5,726 nucleotides of DNA from Oceanihabitans sp. Lineage in GTDB: Bacteria > Bacteroidota > Bacteroidia > Flavobacteriales > Flavobacteriaceae. A program made the position numbers and the translations under genes. Shown piece after piece: positions 4,864-5,726 of this stretch. The notes beneath the pieces are model-generated. The model was given only the letters and a program-made list of their open reading frames with translations. It ran no database searches and was not told the origin of the DNA. Location of the stretch: assembly GCA_018067265.1 (NCBI GenBank), contig JAGPUY010000288.1, positions 1 to 5,726 on the forward strand, in the 5' to 3' direction. Numbering within the stretch: position 1 is the stretch's first letter; every line of letters starts with the position of its first letter.

Positions 4864-5726
4864 TTATTCCGTAATCGGAAAACCTCTGTCTTTCATTAAG
4901 GCTTCCATTTTAGCATCACGACCTCTAAATAATCGATATGCTTCCGCAGGATCCATGGCATTTCTAGGCGCAAATAAATATTTTACTAGTTTGTCTGCAG
5001 TTTCTTTATCGTAAAAACCATCTGGAGCTTCCGCAAAAGCTTCCGAAGCATCGCTAGTTAAAACATCTGCCCACATATAACCATAATATGCAGTTGCATA
5101 TCCTTCCCCAGAAAAAACATGTCCGAAGTGCGGTGTTCTATGACGCATTGGTAATTCTTTAGGCATTTTTAAATCGGCTAAAGTTTCTCTTTCAAAAGCA
5201 TCAATATCGATATTTGTTGGGTCTGCAAGATGTAATTTCATATCTATTAAAGCAGAAGCCAAATATTCTGTGGTACCAAATCCTTGATTAAAGGTAGCCG
5301 CTTTTTTAATCTTAGTAACTAGCGATGCAGGAATAGGTTCTCCTGTTTTATAGTGGACTAGAAACTTATTGATGACTTGATCTGTAGACAACCAACGTTC
5401 TAATAATTGCGATTGAAACTCGGTATAATCTCTAACGCCGCCGTTTAAAGTTGGATATTTTACATTCGAAGAAAAGAAGTGTAATGCATGTCCGAATTCA
5501 TGAAAGAAAGTAGTAGCATCATCCCAGGAAACAAGCACAGCTTCTCTCGGAGCAGGTTTTACGAAGTTAGAATTGTTGGATGCAAGCACATTGGTTTCGC
5601 CTTCAAAATTAGTATAGCTTCTGTAGGTTGTAGCCCAAGCACCAGAACGTTTTCCTTCACGAGCAAAAGGATCTAAATACCATAATCCAATGTGCTTTCC
5701 AGAGTCTTTGTCGGTAACTTCCCAAA
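4864..5726 (-). CDS. M3-family zinc oligopeptidase, Dcp-like (C-terminal part; N-terminus outside window)
   Basis: The frame stays open from the stop at 4864 to the right edge (first full codon at 5724), giving 286 residues. A GTG at 5589 is inside the gene and is not a start: the 45 codons upstream carry family-like sequence such as GLWYLDPFAREGKRSGAW. M3 enzymes of the Dcp/oligopeptidase A type are usually about 680-720 residues, so some 400 are missing here. They cleave short peptides, Dcp removing C-terminal dipeptides. The zinc motif HEFGH is at 5488-5502, and the third ligand Glu lies in DYTEFQSQ 23 residues after the second His (25 in E. coli Dcp as I recall it). The substrate-side motif HFGHVFSGEGYATAYYGYMWAD is also intact. 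The fragment shows no sign of decay. Cytoplasmic or periplasmic location depends on the unseen N-terminus. Confidence 0.94.
   Translation of the reverse strand, partial: WEVTDKDSGKHIGLWYLDPFAREGKRSGAWATTYRSYTNFEGETNVLASNNSNFVKPAPREAVLVSWDDATTFFHEFGHALHFFSSNVKYPTLNGGVRDYTEFQSQLLERWLSTDQVINKFLVHYKTGEPIPASLVTKIKKAATFNQGFGTTEYLASALIDMKLHLADPTNIDIDAFERETLADLKMPKELPMRHRTPHFGHVFSGEGYATAYYGYMWADVLTSDASEAFAEAPDGFYDKETADKLVKYLFAPRNAMDPAEAYRLFRGRDAKMEALMKDRGFPITE

Noticed and set aside
4864..5589. A short 241-residue M3 peptidase starting at 5589
   Set aside because: The 5589 start is an internal GTG. The frame continues upstream to the window edge with peptidase-like sequence, so the gene is cut by the window and not truncated in the genome.
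5488..5676. 62-codon plus-strand open frame
   Set aside because: It is antisense to the HEFGH region of the M3 peptidase, whose reading frame is clearly the coding one.

Overview
The window looks like an ordinary chromosomal stretch from a marine-type Flavobacteriaceae (Bacteroidota). The evidence is the AT-rich composition (by eye about one third G+C), the lack of Shine-Dalgarno leaders in favour of A-rich ones, promoter boxes of the Bacteroidota form TAnnTTTG, and a gene set typical of that family (DUF2141 protein, YfiT/BstA-type DinB protein, TRIC-type channel, Dcp-like M3 peptidase). I see no mobile element, CRISPR array, rRNA or tRNA.

Layout, left to right. (1) 2-163 (+): the last 53 codons of a protein ending in a TPR motif, followed after 27 bp by (2) 191-736 (+), a putative bacillithiol S-transferase. 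(3) 737-849: a convergent intergenic gap with a long-range inverted repeat and short GATAGCGA repeats. (4) 850-1797 (-): an exported protein of unknown function, possibly two copies of one fold. (5) 1873-2814 (-): OxyR, with both redox cysteines at the E. coli numbering. (6) 2919-3398 (+): Dps, divergent from oxyR across 104 bp and closed by a clear intrinsic terminator. (7) 3497-3964 (-): secreted DUF2141 protein. (8) 4124-4741 (+): seven-helix TRIC/YicG-family (UPF0126) membrane protein. (9) 4864 to the right edge (-): the C-terminal 286 residues of an M3 zinc oligopeptidase, with an intrinsic terminator after its stop.

The firmest functional unit is oxyR-dps: a peroxide sensor and the iron-sequestering mini-ferritin that OxyR controls in many bacteria share one intergenic region. 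A low-molecular-weight-thiol transferase nearby fits a loose stress-defence theme, but that grouping is inference, since genes on both strands with their own terminators separate these units. The TRIC channel, DUF2141 protein and M3 peptidase appear to be independent transcription units. No strong candidate for a new multi-gene system was found. The least explained items are the 315-residue exported protein and the repeat-bearing gap at 737-849.
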